Counted from the stretch's first letter, positions 50,903-59,351 are shown. The stretch: 64,000 nucleotides of DNA from Aquihabitans sp. G128 (GCF_019048865.1 NZ_CP077604.1:3100001-3164000), one strand, 5' to 3'. The notes: a model not told the origin generated them from the sequence alone. A program made the numbers and translations.

Positions 50903-52807
50903 TCAGGCGTCGGGCTTGGCGGCCGCCAGGGCGGCGGCCTCCTCTTCCTCGTCGACGTGGAACGGGACCGAGGTGACCACGGTGTTGGGCCGGCTGCGCA
51001 GCCGGGTGCGCAGCACGAGTGCGCTCTGGTTGTGGAGCAGCTGCTGCCACCAGTGCTCGAGGGCGAACTCGGGCAGGACCACGGTGACGAAGTCGTCGTG
51101 GTGCTGGCTGTCGATGTCGTCGACGTAGCGCAGGATCGGGCGGGTGAGCTCGCGGTACGGCGAGTACAGCGTGACCAGCTCCAGCGAGATGCCGTGGTCC
51201 TCCCACTGCTGGGTGATCCGCTCCTGCTCCTCGGGGTTGGAGACCACGGTGACGGCGACCACGCGGTCGGGGTTGAGCGAGCGGGCGTAGGCGATGGCGG
51301 TGAGCGAGCCCTTGGTGACCTTGCCCACCAGCACGATCACGGTGTTGGTGCGGCGGCGCACCTTCTCGCCGGGCGACACCTGCATGCGCCGGTCCATCTT
51401 GGCGTAGTGCCGGTGGATGCGGCGGAAGACCAGCACGATCATGGGGATGACCACGACCGGGATCCAGGCGCCGATGGTGAACTTGGAGACGACCACCACG
51501 CCCAGCACCACGCCGGTGGCCGCGCAGCCGAGGGCGTTGATGGCCAGGCCCACCTGCCAGCGGGGCTCACGCAGCTTGAGGTGGTGCTTGATCATGCCGA
51601 ACTGGCTGAGGGTGAAGCCGGTGAACACGCCGACGGCGTAGAGCGGGATGAGGGCGCTGACCTGGGCCTGGAAGATGACGATGAGCACGCCGGCCATGGC
51701 CGAGAGCACGAGCACGCCGTTGGAGAACACCAGCCGGTCGCCTCGGTTGGCCAGCTGGCGGGGCAGGTAGCCGTCCCGGGCGATGAGCGAGCTGAGCCGG
51801 GGGAAGTCGGCGTACGCGGTGTTGGCCGCCATGATCAGGATGGCGAAGGTGCCGAACTGCAGCCCGTAGTACATGAGGTTGGTGCCGCCGAAGATCGACT
51901 TGGCCATCTGGGAGAGCACGGTCTCGCCGCCCTCGTCGACCACCGGCCGCAGGTGGTGGGCCAGGATCGAGATGCCGAGGAAGCCGGCACCCAGGATGCC
52001 GGCCATCATCGCCAGCGTCTGCGAGGCGTTGCGAGACTCGGGCTTCTGGAAGGCGGGCACGCCGTTCGAGATGGCCTCGACGCCGGAGAGCACCACCGCG
52101 CCGGAGCTGAAGGCCCGCAGCAGGATGAACAGCGAGGCCGTCTTCATCAGCTCGTGCTCCTCCTTGAAGTGCCGAGCCAGCTCGGCGCTGGTGTGGAGCT
52201 GGTGGAGGTCGCCGTTGACGAGCTTGTAGAAGCCGGTGCCCAGGAAGATGAAGAGCATCGTCACGTAGAAGTAGGTGGGGACGGCGAAGACCTTGCCGGA
52301 CTCCTTGAGGCCGCGCAGGTTGCCCACGCACATGACGCCCACGAAGAAGAGCGCCAGCCCGATGCGGATCAGCGCCTTGTCGTTGAACCCGAACGCCGAG
52401 CCGATGGCCAGCACGCCCGAGGAGATCGACACCGCCACGGTCAGCGTGTAGTCGACCAGGAGCGAGGCGCCGGCCACCAGCGCCGCGGTGGGCGAGATGT
52501 TCTCCCGGCTCACGACGTAGGCGCCACCGCCGTCGGGGTAGGCGTGGATGGTCTGCACGTAGCTGAAGCCCACGATGGCCAGCAGCACGATGGCGGCGAT
52601 GGCGATGGGCACCAGGTAGCTGTGCGACATGGGGAACGCCACGCCCATCAGCAGGACGAGGAGGATCTCCTCGGTGGCGTACGCCGTCGAGGACACCGCG
52701 TCGGAGGCGAAGACCGCCAGGGCGACGGGCTTGCCGATGCGCTGGTGCTCCTCCTCGCTGCTGGCGATGGGCTTCCCGACGAGGATCCGCTTGAACGGCG
52801 AGGTCAT
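50903..52807 (-). CDS. KimA-like APC-superfamily potassium importer
   Basis: This encodes 634 aa from ATG 52807 (ATGA overlap with the upstream paralogue). Twelve-helix APC core with KimA-type motifs: FKRILVGKPI, LAVFASDAVSSTAYATEEIL, ..YPDGGGAYVVSRENI, LVAGASLLVDYTLTVAVSIS. A ~200-residue cytoplasmic C-terminal domain contains VIVLVGKVTKGSLTAIAYAR and TVVLPEFALEHWWQQLLHNQ. Bacillus KimA imports K+ with H+ and is inhibited by c-di-AMP. Databases often name these amino acid permeases. The adjacent TrkA genes support potassium. Confidence 0.83.
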   Translation of the reverse strand: MTSPFKRILVGKPIASSEEEHQRIGKPVALAVFASDAVSSTAYATEEILLVLLMGVAFPMSHSYLVPIAIAAIVLLAIVGFSYVQTIHAYPDGGGAYVVSRENISPTAALVAGASLLVDYTLTVAVSISSGVLAIGSAFGFNDKALIRIGLALFFVGVMCVGNLRGLKESGKVFAVPTYFYVTMLFIFLGTGFYKLVNGDLHQLHTSAELARHFKEEHELMKTASLFILLRAFSSGAVVLSGVEAISNGVPAFQKPESRNASQTLAMMAGILGAGFLGISILAHHLRPVVDEGGETVLSQMAKSIFGGTNLMYYGLQFGTFAILIMAANTAYADFPRLSSLIARDGYLPRQLANRGDRLVFSNGVLVLSAMAGVLIVIFQAQVSALIPLYAVGVFTGFTLSQFGMIKHHLKLREPRWQVGLAINALGCAATGVVLGVVVVSKFTIGAWIPVVVIPMIVLVFRRIHRHYAKMDRRMQVSPGEKVRRRTNTVIVLVGKVTKGSLTAIAYARSLNPDRVVAVTVVSNPEEQERITQQWEDHGISLELVTLYSPYRELTRPILRYVDDIDSQHHDDFVTVVLPEFALEHWWQQLLHNQSALVLRTRLRSRPNTVVTSVPFHVDEEEEAAALAAAKPDA

Positions 52808-54774
52808 GGCTGCTCTTCCGATGAGGGGGAGTTCGTGGGCGGGGGAACGGGGTGGGATCCTTCGGCGGCCACGCGGGCCGCCACGAGCGCCGCCCGGCCC
52901 CGGTCGACGTTGAAGGGGACGGAGGTGACGACGGTGTTGGGCCGGTTGCGCAACCGGGTCCGGAGCACCAGGGCGCTCTGGTTGTGCAGCAGCTGCTGCC
53001 ACCAGTGCTCGAGGGTGAACTCGGGGACCACCACGGTGACGAAGTCGTCGTCGAACTGGTCGTCGAGGTCGTCGATGTAGCGCATGATCGGCCGGGACAG
53101 CTCGCGGTAGGGCGAGTAGAGGCTCACCAGCTCCACCGGGATCTGGTGGTCCTCCCACTGGCGGCCGATGGACTCCTGCTCCTCGGGGTTCGAGACCACC
53201 GTGACCGCCACCAGGCGGTCGGGGTTGAGCGAGCGGGCGTAGGCGATGGCGGTGAGCGAGCCCCGGGTGACGCGCCCCACGAGCACGATCACGGTGTTGG
53301 TGCGGCGCCGCACCTTCTCGTGCGGCTCGACGGTCATGAGCTCGTCCATGGACCGGTAGTGGCGGTTGATCACCTTCAGCAGGGCGACGATGGCGGGGAT
53401 GATCACCACCGGGATCCAGGCGCCCTCGGTGAACTTCGAGACGATCACCACCACCAGCACCACGCCGGTCATGAAGCAGCCGAGCCCGTTGATGAACAGG
53501 CTGGTCTGCCACTTCGGCTCGCGCAGCCGCAGGTGGTGCCGGCACATGCCGAACTGGCTGAGGGTGAACCCCACGAACACGCCCACGGCGTACAGCGGGA
53601 TCAGGGCGCTGACGTCGGCCTTGAAGATGACGATCAGCAGCGCCGCCATGCCCGAGAGGATGAGCACGCCGTTCGAGAACACCAGCCGGTCACCCCGGTT
53701 GGCCAGCTGCCGGGGCAGGAAGCCGTCCCGGGCGATGTTCGAGGACAGCTGCGGGAAGCCGGCGAAGGCGGTGTTGGCCGCCAGGATCAAGATGCCGAAG
53801 GTGGCGAACTGCAGGGCGTAGTAGAGGAACGTGCCGTCACCGAAGATGGCGCCGCCCATCTGGGAGAGGACGGTGTCGCCGCCCTCCTGGAAGACCGGGT
53901 GGAGGTGGCTGGCCAGGTAGCTCACGCCGAGGGTCGAGACGCCCATGATGAACGCCATCATCATCAGCGTCTGCGAGGCGTTCTTCGACTTGGGCTGGCG
54001 GAACGCCGGCACGCCGTTCGACATGGCCTCCACGCCGGCCAGCACCACGGCACCGGAGCTGAACGCCCGCAGCAGGAGCAGCAGGCCCACCGAGCCGGTG
54101 AGCTTGGACAGCTCGGCGCCCTGCTCCTTGGCGAAGTCCTCGGCGATCTTCTCGTTGCCCGGGATGGTGCCCAGGTCCTGGAAGCCGATCTTGTAGATGC
54201 CGTAGGCGATGAGCCCGCCGAGCAGCAGCGTGTACGCGTAGGTGGGGACGGCGAACACCCGCCCCGCCTCCTTGAGGCCCCGCAGGTTGCCGATGGCCAT
54301 GAGCGCCACGAAGCCCAGCGCCAGCGCCACCCGCAGGGTGGACTGGTCGTTGAAGTGGAAGGCCGAGCCGATGGCCAGCACGCCCGAGCTCACCGACACC
54401 GCGACGGTGAGCGTGTAGTCGACGAGCAGCGACGCCCCCGCCACCAGCGCGGCGTTCTGGCTGATGTTCTCCCGGCTGACCTCGTAGGCCCCGCCGCCGT
54501 TCGGGTAGGCGAAGATCGTCTGCCGGTACGAGGTGGACACCACGGCCAGCAGGAAGACCGACACCAGCGCCATGGGGATCAGGTACTTGTGGGTCTGCGG
54601 GAAGGTTGCCGCAGCCAGCAGGACGAAGAGGATCTCCTCGGTCGCGTAGGCGGTGGAGGAGATGGCGTCCGAGGCGAACACGGCGAGGGCCGTCGGCTTG
54701 CCGAGCGCCTGGTGGTCCTGTTCGCTGCTGGCGAGCGGCTTGCCCACCAGGATGCGCTTGAACGTGGACGCCAT
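52804..54774 (-). CDS. KimA-like APC-superfamily potassium importer
   Basis: This encodes 656 aa from ATG 54774 with GGAAGAAG upstream; paralogue of the next gene and arranged in tandem with it. Motifs: FKRILVGKPLASSEQDHQ, LAVFASDAISSTAYATEEIL, YRQTIFAYPNGGGAYEVSRE, and a C-terminal cytoplasmic domain of ~200 residues with VPEFTLEHWWQQLLHNQSAL. Divergent from trkA-like genes. TACGAT about 37 nt upstream is a candidate -10. Likely proton-coupled K+ uptake, based on KimA similarity. Confidence 0.83.
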   Translation of the reverse strand: MASTFKRILVGKPLASSEQDHQALGKPTALAVFASDAISSTAYATEEILFVLLAAATFPQTHKYLIPMALVSVFLLAVVSTSYRQTIFAYPNGGGAYEVSRENISQNAALVAGASLLVDYTLTVAVSVSSGVLAIGSAFHFNDQSTLRVALALGFVALMAIGNLRGLKEAGRVFAVPTYAYTLLLGGLIAYGIYKIGFQDLGTIPGNEKIAEDFAKEQGAELSKLTGSVGLLLLLRAFSSGAVVLAGVEAMSNGVPAFRQPKSKNASQTLMMMAFIMGVSTLGVSYLASHLHPVFQEGGDTVLSQMGGAIFGDGTFLYYALQFATFGILILAANTAFAGFPQLSSNIARDGFLPRQLANRGDRLVFSNGVLILSGMAALLIVIFKADVSALIPLYAVGVFVGFTLSQFGMCRHHLRLREPKWQTSLFINGLGCFMTGVVLVVVIVSKFTEGAWIPVVIIPAIVALLKVINRHYRSMDELMTVEPHEKVRRRTNTVIVLVGRVTRGSLTAIAYARSLNPDRLVAVTVVSNPEEQESIGRQWEDHQIPVELVSLYSPYRELSRPIMRYIDDLDDQFDDDFVTVVVPEFTLEHWWQQLLHNQSALVLRTRLRNRPNTVVTSVPFNVDRGRAALVAARVAAEGSHPVPPPTNSPSSEEQP

Positions 54775-54995
54775 GGAGCTTCTTCCGAGGACCGAGCCGG
54801 TGGACCGGGTGATCGTATGGTCCCTGCAGGGGCGCGCAACAGTCCCGACGCCCCGAAGGCGCCCACCGCGCGCCCCGGTGCCGCCCGACGTGCAGAACGT
54901 TTGCGAAAGCCTCTCGACAGGATGCGGCAGGGGCGACGGCGGGCGTAGGCTCCCCCGCCGTGCCCGTCCCGGGTGCGTCGAGTGAGGTGAAGGCC

Positions 54996-55664
54996 GTGCA
55001 TGTCGTCGTCGTCGGTTGCGGACGGGTGGGAGCGGGGGTCGCCCGCACCCTCGAAGAGGGCGGCCACAGCGTCGCCGTCGTGGACCGCCGGGCCAAGGCC
55101 TTCGAGCGCCTTCCCGAGGGGTTCAGCGGCAACACCGTCGTCGGGGTCGGCTTCGACCGCGACCGCCTGATCGCCGCCGGCATCGAGCAGGCCACCGCCC
55201 TCGCCGCCGTCACCAACGGCGACAACTCCAACATCCTCGTGGCCCGCGTGGCCCGGGAGACCTTCGGGATCGAGCGCGTCGTCGCCCGCATCTACGACCC
55301 CCGCCGAGCCAAGATCTACGAGCGACTCGGCATCCCCACCATCGCCACCGTCGAGTGGGCCACCGAGCGGGTGCTCCAGCGGGTCCTCCCCGACCGCCCC
55401 ACCTCCGAGTGGATCGACGCCAGCGCCAAGGTCCTGCTGGTCGAGCGCCCCGTGACCTCCGCCTGGGCCGGCAAGAAGGTCGTCGACCTCGACGTCCTCG
55501 GCCACGCCCGCATCTCCGCCATCACCCGCCTCGGCCAGGGCTCGGTCGCCGGGCCCGACACCGTCCTGCAGGAGGGCGACGTCCTCCACGTCACCGTCAG
55601 CGGTGACTCCATCGAACTGTTCGACCAGCACCTCGCGGGTCCCGCACCCAAGGCAGGCCACTGA
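54996..55664 (+). CDS. trkA: TrkA-type potassium uptake regulator
   Basis: This encodes 222 aa. N-terminal RCK Rossmann domain (VHVVVVGCGRVGAGVARTLEEG, DRDRLIAAGIEQATALAAVTNGDN, Arg-rich VVARIYDPRRAKIYERLG) and a C-terminal RCK_C domain. I choose GTG 54996 because GAGGTGA lies 6 nt upstream and the protein then starts at the first beta strand. GTG 54960, 8 nt after TAGGCT, would give 12 more residues. Binds NAD(H)/ATP and gates K+ transporters; followed 2 nt later by a second copy. Confidence 0.88.
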   Translation: MHVVVVGCGRVGAGVARTLEEGGHSVAVVDRRAKAFERLPEGFSGNTVVGVGFDRDRLIAAGIEQATALAAVTNGDNSNILVARVARETFGIERVVARIYDPRRAKIYERLGIPTIATVEWATERVLQRVLPDRPTSEWIDASAKVLLVERPVTSAWAGKKVVDLDVLGHARISAITRLGQGSVAGPDTVLQEGDVLHVTVSGDSIELFDQHLAGPAPKAGH

Positions 55665-55665
55665 T

Positions 55666-56334
55666 ATGCGCGTCGTCATCGCCGGAGCCGGCAGCGTCGG
55701 CACCTTCATCGCCGAGGACCTGGCCAAGGCCGGGCACGAGGTCATCATCGTCGAGGTCGACGCCGACCGCGTGGCCGAGGCCGAGCGCCGCGGCGAGCCC
55801 GCCGGCGTCACCTGGGTCGCCGCCGACGCCTGCGAGGTCAGCGAGTTCGCCCGCGCCGGGGTCGACAAGGCCGACGTCGTCGCCGCCGTCACCGGCGACG
55901 ACGAGGACAACCTGGTCATCTCCCTGCTCGCCAAGCAGGAGTTCGCCGTGCCCCGCGTGGTGGCCCGCGTGAACAACCCCAAGAACGAGTGGATGTTCAC
56001 CGAGATGTGGGGCGTCGACGTCTCCGTCTCCACCCCCCACCTCCTCACCGCCCTCGTCGAGGAGGCCGTCTCGGTCGGCAGCCTCGTCCGGCTGCTCTCC
56101 TTCGAAGGCGGGCGGGCTCGCCTGTCCGAGGCCACCCTCACCGCCGAGTCGCCCAGCGCCGGCAAGGACCTGGCCGAGCTCGGCCTGCCCCGCGACTCCA
56201 CCGTCGTCGCCATCATCCGCGACAACCACGTCATCGTCCCCCGCGGCGACAGCGTGCTCCGCGCCGGCGACGAGGTCCTCGTCCTCACCACGCCGGACGC
56301 GGAGGACGACGTGGTGCGGACCTTGCTCGGCTGA
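55666..56334 (+). CDS. trkA: TrkA-type potassium uptake regulator
   Basis: This encodes 222 aa from ATG 55666, one base after the previous stop. RCK_N: MRVVIAGAGSVGTFIAEDLAKAG, IIVEVDADRVAEAE, VAAVTGDDEDNLVISLLAKQ; RCK_C at ~140-222. Tandem TrkA pairs often serve one K+ channel or importer. Here the likely partners are the two KimA-like proteins transcribed divergently, since no TrkH or Ktr pore is in the window. Confidence 0.88.
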   Translation: MRVVIAGAGSVGTFIAEDLAKAGHEVIIVEVDADRVAEAERRGEPAGVTWVAADACEVSEFARAGVDKADVVAAVTGDDEDNLVISLLAKQEFAVPRVVARVNNPKNEWMFTEMWGVDVSVSTPHLLTALVEEAVSVGSLVRLLSFEGGRARLSEATLTAESPSAGKDLAELGLPRDSTVVAIIRDNHVIVPRGDSVLRAGDEVLVLTTPDAEDDVVRTLLG

Positions 56335-56385
56335 CGCCTCGCTCCGGTCCGCAGCGCGGGGTGCGAGCACAGCCTCCGCGGGTCA

Positions 56386-56535
56386 CCGGCCTCCGGCGGG
56401 CCTCGCTGGGGCTCGGCTGCCGTTCCTGGGGGCTCGTTCCTCGCGCTCGGGAACGGCGATCGTTCGCTCCTCCTTCCGCTCTCGGGCTCCTTCGTCGCCC
56501 GGGCCGCTCGGGCCCTCTCGCCTTCGGCGAACCGC
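56386..56535 (+). repeat. ~150-bp dispersed repeat, copy A
   Basis: Starts CCGGCCTCCGGCGGGCCTCG, contains GGCTGCCGTTCCTGGGGGCT and CGCTCTCGGGCTC, and ends GCCTTCGGCGAACCGC. Related to 57632-57788 (same strand) and 58741-58897 (opposite strand). Non-coding; lies between trkA and the L,D-transpeptidase gene. A further shared block (GTCCGCAGCGCGGGGTGCGA) lies at about 56347, before copy A, and at about 57800, after copy B. Confidence 0.75.
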
Positions 56536-56700
56536 ACCCTTCGCCGTGGACGTCTCGCCTCGGAGCCCCGTCGCACGCAGAGAGCGTTATCGCCTGCGGC
56601 GAACCGCACCCTGCGATGCGCACGTCTCCCCTCGGAACCGGCCCTCTCGCCTTCGGCGAACCGCACCGCTCGCTGTGCTCGTCTCCCTTCGGAACCAGCC
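56513..56700 (+). repeat. Three tandem ~62-bp units
   Basis: Each unit has CTCTCGCCTTCGGCGAACCG (middle unit: TTATCGCCTGCGGCGAACCG), a variable middle and CGTCTCSCYTCGGA. The first unit begins inside the 3' end of repeat copy A. GCCTTCGGC within each unit is a small hairpin. No coding potential recognised. Confidence 0.65.
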
Positions 56701-56746
56701 CGCAGCACTCGTGAACGGGCGCGGGGCTGGTTGGGGTTGGTGGGGG

Positions 56747-56752
56747 TACCGT
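56747..56752 (+). promoter_or_regulatory. -10 box TACCGT, leaderless L,D-transpeptidase gene
   Basis: TACCGT ends 6 nt before GTG 56759. Confidence 0.5.
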
Positions 56753-56758
56753 GAGCGG

Positions 56759-57601
56759 GTGCGGACGTCCCCCCGGAAGCGTGTTGGCCTCGTGGCCGTC
56801 GGGCTCTTGCTGCTCGGTGCGTGTGGGACGGAGACGGCGGCGCAGACGGTGACGGCGCGGGTCGAGGTGTCGGACACGCGGCCTTCGAAGCTGGATGGGG
56901 CGTGGCCGGCGCCGACCACCACCAGCACCACGACGACCACCATCCCGGTGGCCAACGACGGGCTCACGGTGTCGGGCTCGCTGGGCCCGAACTGGCCCGA
57001 CCAGTTCACCGCCGCCGACGCCGCCGGCTCCCGCGTGCCGCTGTACCAGGCGCCCAACGTGCCGGTGCCCAGCGGACGGGTCCTCACCAACCCCACCAGC
57101 GAGGGCGTACCGCTCACCATGCTGGTGCGCAAGGAGCAGGGCGACTGGCTGCAGGTGCAGATCCAGTCCCGCCCCAACGGCGCCACGGCCTGGATCCGCC
57201 GCAGCGACGTCGTGCTCCGCACCGTGCCGAACCACATCCTCATCGAGCTCGGCGCCAAGCGCCTGACCGTGTTCCACGGCAAGGACGTCGTGTGGAGCGC
57301 CTCGGTGGCGCCGGGCAAGGCGTCGTCGCCCACGCCCACCGGCTCGTTCTACGTCGACGCCCTCGCCAAGCCCACCAACCCCAACGGCTCCTACGGCGCC
57401 TACCAGGTGAGCTTCACCGGGTTCTCCAACGTCTACAGCTCCTTCGGCGGCGGCAACGGCCAGGTGGCGGCCCACGGCACCAACCGGCCCGAGCTCATCG
57501 GCACCCCGGCCAGCCACGGCTGCGTCCGCCTCTCCAACCCCGACGTCACGGTGCTGGTCACCCTCGCCCGCCAAGGCACGCCCGTCGACGTCGTTCCCTG
57601 A
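56759..57601 (+). CDS. Lipoprotein L,D-transpeptidase (YkuD domain)
   Basis: This encodes 280 aa from GTG 56759. Lipoprotein signal RKRVGLVAVGLLLLGACG (lipobox LGAC), Thr-rich linker (TTTSTTTTTI), an SH3-like part (VPLYQAPNVPVPSGRVL.., GDWLQVQI) and a YkuD domain from ~160: LIELGAKRLTVFHGKDVVW, catalytic HGT..GTPASHGCVRLSN with the Cys-His-Gly core. Forms 3-3 peptidoglycan cross-links or anchors proteins in the wall. Flanked by direct copies of the ~150-bp repeat. Confidence 0.9.
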   Translation: MRTSPRKRVGLVAVGLLLLGACGTETAAQTVTARVEVSDTRPSKLDGAWPAPTTTSTTTTTIPVANDGLTVSGSLGPNWPDQFTAADAAGSRVPLYQAPNVPVPSGRVLTNPTSEGVPLTMLVRKEQGDWLQVQIQSRPNGATAWIRRSDVVLRTVPNHILIELGAKRLTVFHGKDVVWSASVAPGKASSPTPTGSFYVDALAKPTNPNGSYGAYQVSFTGFSNVYSSFGGGNGQVAAHGTNRPELIGTPASHGCVRLSNPDVTVLVTLARQGTPVDVVP

Positions 57602-57631
57602 GGCTCGGGCGACACGATCCCTCGTTCGTCG

Positions 57632-57788
57632 CCGGCCTCCGGCGGGCCTCGGCCTCGGGTCTCGGCTGCCGTTCCGGGCGGCTCGTTCCTCGCCCTTTCG
57701 GGACCGGCGATCGTCAGCCGTCCTCTCCGCTCTCGGGACTCGCTTCGCTTCGTCCCGGGCCGCTCGGGCCCTCTCGCCTTCGGCGAAC
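57632..57788 (+). repeat. ~150-bp dispersed repeat, copy B
   Basis: Direct copy of 56386-56535 starting CCGGCCTCCGGCGGGCCTCG, with internal differences (TCGGCTGCCGTTCCGGGCGG) and ending GCCTTCGGCGAAC. Lies just after the L,D-transpeptidase stop. The 357-nt gap 57602-57958 holds only this repeat and the hairpin at 57892. Confidence 0.75.
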
Positions 57789-57891
57789 GCCGCAGCCCTC
57801 GTCCGCAGCGCGGGGTGCGAGCAGGCTGTCGGCGACCCCGCAGACCACGAAGCGGTCGGAACCAGCTGCGTCTGGCTGAGGTCGGACGCGG

Positions 57892-57918
57892 GACCGCCGG
57901 CCCTTTGGGCCGGCGGTC
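57892..57918. terminator. Bidirectional hairpin between convergent genes
   Basis: Perfect 12-bp stem GACCGCCGGCCC / GGGCCGGCGGTC with loop TTT, between the plus-strand transpeptidase and the minus-strand antitoxin-like gene. Confidence 0.65.
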
Positions 57919-57958
57919 GTCGTGAGCTTCGGTCGGCGCATGGGGTGCGCCGGGGTGG

Positions 57959-58138
57959 CTACTTCTTGTCGTCGAGCTTCTCGATGAGGTCCTTGGCCTT
58001 GTCGGCCGCCCCGTCGATCTGCTTCGAGTGCTTGCCACCGGTCTTGTCGTCGACGAGGTCCGCCGCCTTGTCGATGGCCTGCTCGGCCTTGTCGGCGTTG
58101 TCGCCGACGACGTCCTTGATCTTGTCGATGAAACCCAT
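57959..58138 (-). CDS. Rv0909/MT0933-type small antitoxin-like protein
   Basis: This encodes 59 aa from ATG 58138 (GGAGG upstream). Highly charged, repetitive helix: MGFIDKIKDVVGDNADKAEQ, AIDKAADLVDDKTGGKHSKQ, IDGAADKAKDLIEKLDDKK. Matches the actinobacterial antitoxin family named after Mycobacterium Rv0909. No toxin gene is adjacent, so a toxin-antitoxin role is doubtful; CsbD-like stress proteins look similar. Confidence 0.8.
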   Translation of the reverse strand: MGFIDKIKDVVGDNADKAEQAIDKAADLVDDKTGGKHSKQIDGAADKAKDLIEKLDDKK

Positions 58139-58233
58139 GGGGACCTCCGGGTGCGATGCGGGCGCCACGAGGGTGCGGCGCCGCTGGAGAGGACGCTACG
58201 TGGCCCGATCCATGACGGGAAGGGCCGGCGTCG

Positions 58234-58584
58234 TCACTCGACGATGGTGTAGCTCGGGTTGACGACGAGGATGCGGCCCCGCTCCTCGCGGCCCACGCCC
58301 TCGATGAGGACCCGTCGGCCGCAGTCGACCCCGGCGAGGCGCCGCCGACCGGTGAAGACCGCCACCGCCCGACCGCTGCCGTCGCCGATGGTGACCTCGA
58401 GCGACGGCGACCCGGCCCGGGGGACCACCTGGAGGCCCTGCACCTCGCCGCCGATGATGATCGACGTGCGGGTGGGGGCATCGGCGATGCGGGTGACGCC
58501 CAGGTCGGCCGAGCGCCCCTGCAGGCGCTCTTCCTCGATGTCGTCGATGGACTGCGAGAGCTTCTTGCGCAGGTTCTTCAGCAC
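58234..58584 (-). CDS. OB-fold nucleic acid-binding protein
   Basis: This encodes 116 aa from GTG 58584. Pattern IIIGGEVQGLQVVPRAGSPS, LEVTIGDGSGRAVAVFTGRR, RLAGVDCGRRVLIEGVG, VVNPSYTIVE: a single OB fold of the tRNA-anticodon/RecG type. A short helical N-terminus (LKNLRKKLSQSIDDIEEERL) precedes it. Start decided by AACAGT 6 nt upstream with a TTGTGG box 17 nt before that. Function unknown. Confidence 0.75.
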   Translation of the reverse strand: MLKNLRKKLSQSIDDIEEERLQGRSADLGVTRIADAPTRTSIIIGGEVQGLQVVPRAGSPSLEVTIGDGSGRAVAVFTGRRRLAGVDCGRRVLIEGVGREERGRILVVNPSYTIVE

Positions 58585-58590
58585 CGTCTC

Positions 58591-58596
58591 ACTGTT
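58591..58596 (-). promoter_or_regulatory. Promoter TTGTGG-N17-AACAGT, leaderless OB-fold gene
   Basis: AACAGT on the minus strand ends 6 nt before GTG 58584, with a -35-like TTGTGG exactly 17 nt upstream. Confidence 0.45.
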
Positions 58597-58740
58597 GCAG
58601 CCAAAGCCCCCGACCACAACGTGTCCACAACAGACCCCTCGGACCGGGAGGACCGACAGCGCAGGACCGATCCGCCCGGAGGGCCCACCGCCGACGCAGA
58701 CGGCGGGCGGCTCCGTGCGAGGAGGCGATGGCGAGGGGGC

Positions 58741-58897
58741 GCGGTTCGCCGAAGGCGAGCAGGGCCCGAGCGGCCCGGGCGACGCGAAGCGAGCCCGAGA
58801 GCGGGGAGGGCCGCTGATGATCGCCGTTCCCGCCGGGCGAGGAACGAGCCCCCAGGAACGGCAGCGGAGGCGCCAGCCGGAGCCCGCCGGAGGCCGG
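58741..58897 (-). repeat. ~150-bp dispersed repeat, copy C (inverted)
   Basis: The reverse complement reads from CCGGCCTCCGGCGGGCTCCG through GCTGCCGTTCCTGGGGGCTC to CTTCGGCGAACCGC, matching copies A and B. It fills most of the 356-nt gap between the OB-fold gene and cbiX; no coding frame is supported there. Confidence 0.75.
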
Positions 58898-58940
58898 TGC
58901 GCGGCGACCCGGCCAGAGGCGCCCAGCTCGCCGCCCTCCC

Positions 58941-59336
58941 CTACAGCCCGAGCCCCGCTTCGACCTGCGCGGCGAGCAGCTCCAGCAGCCGCACATCAGA
59001 TCCGAAGGACTCGAGGAGGCGGATCTGGTGGCCGGGGTGGCGATCGGTGGCCTCGGCGACGATGGCCGGCAGGTCGTCGCTCAGGTGGCGCCCGGGGTGC
59101 AGGAAGTACGGGAGCACCAGCACCGTGGCGGCCCCGGCGGCGACGGCGGCGTCGATGCCCTCGGGGATCGACGGCTGGGCCAGCTCGAGGAACGCCGGCG
59201 TGACCGGCGGGCCGATGCGGGCGTCGAGGGCGTCGACGATGTCGCGGTGGGCCAGGTTGGCGGCCTCGGCACGGCTGCCGTGGGCGGCGACCACGACGGC
59301 GACGCTGGTCGGGGCGGGCGGACCTGCGACGGCCAC
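58941..59336 (-). CDS. CbiX-family sirohydrochlorin chelatase-like protein
   Basis: This encodes 131 aa, close to the short CbiX form. VAVVVAAHGSRAEAANLAHR holds the metal/substrate His; LPYFLHPGRHLSDDLPAIV holds the second conserved region. Family members insert Co2+ or Fe2+ into sirohydrochlorin for cobalamin or siroheme. Start GTG 59336 has AAGGAG at good spacing. It begins 15 nt after the stop of the sigma-fusion gene, so it may be co-transcribed. No other tetrapyrrole gene is present here. Confidence 0.85.
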   Translation of the reverse strand: MAVAGPPAPTSVAVVVAAHGSRAEAANLAHRDIVDALDARIGPPVTPAFLELAQPSIPEGIDAAVAAGAATVLVLPYFLHPGRHLSDDLPAIVAEATDRHPGHQIRLLESFGSDVRLLELLAAQVEAGLGL

Positions 59337-59351
59337 GGTGGGCTCCTTGGG

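Noticed and set aside
50903..54774. Amino acid permeases
   Set aside because: The N-terminal motifs (ASDA.SS.AY.TEEIL and YP.GGGAY.VSRENI) match KimA-type potassium importers better, and the TrkA neighbours agree. An amino acid role is not excluded.
56513..56700. CRISPR-like array
   Set aside because: Only three diverged units of about 62 bp with no constant repeat length or unique spacers, and no cas gene in the window.
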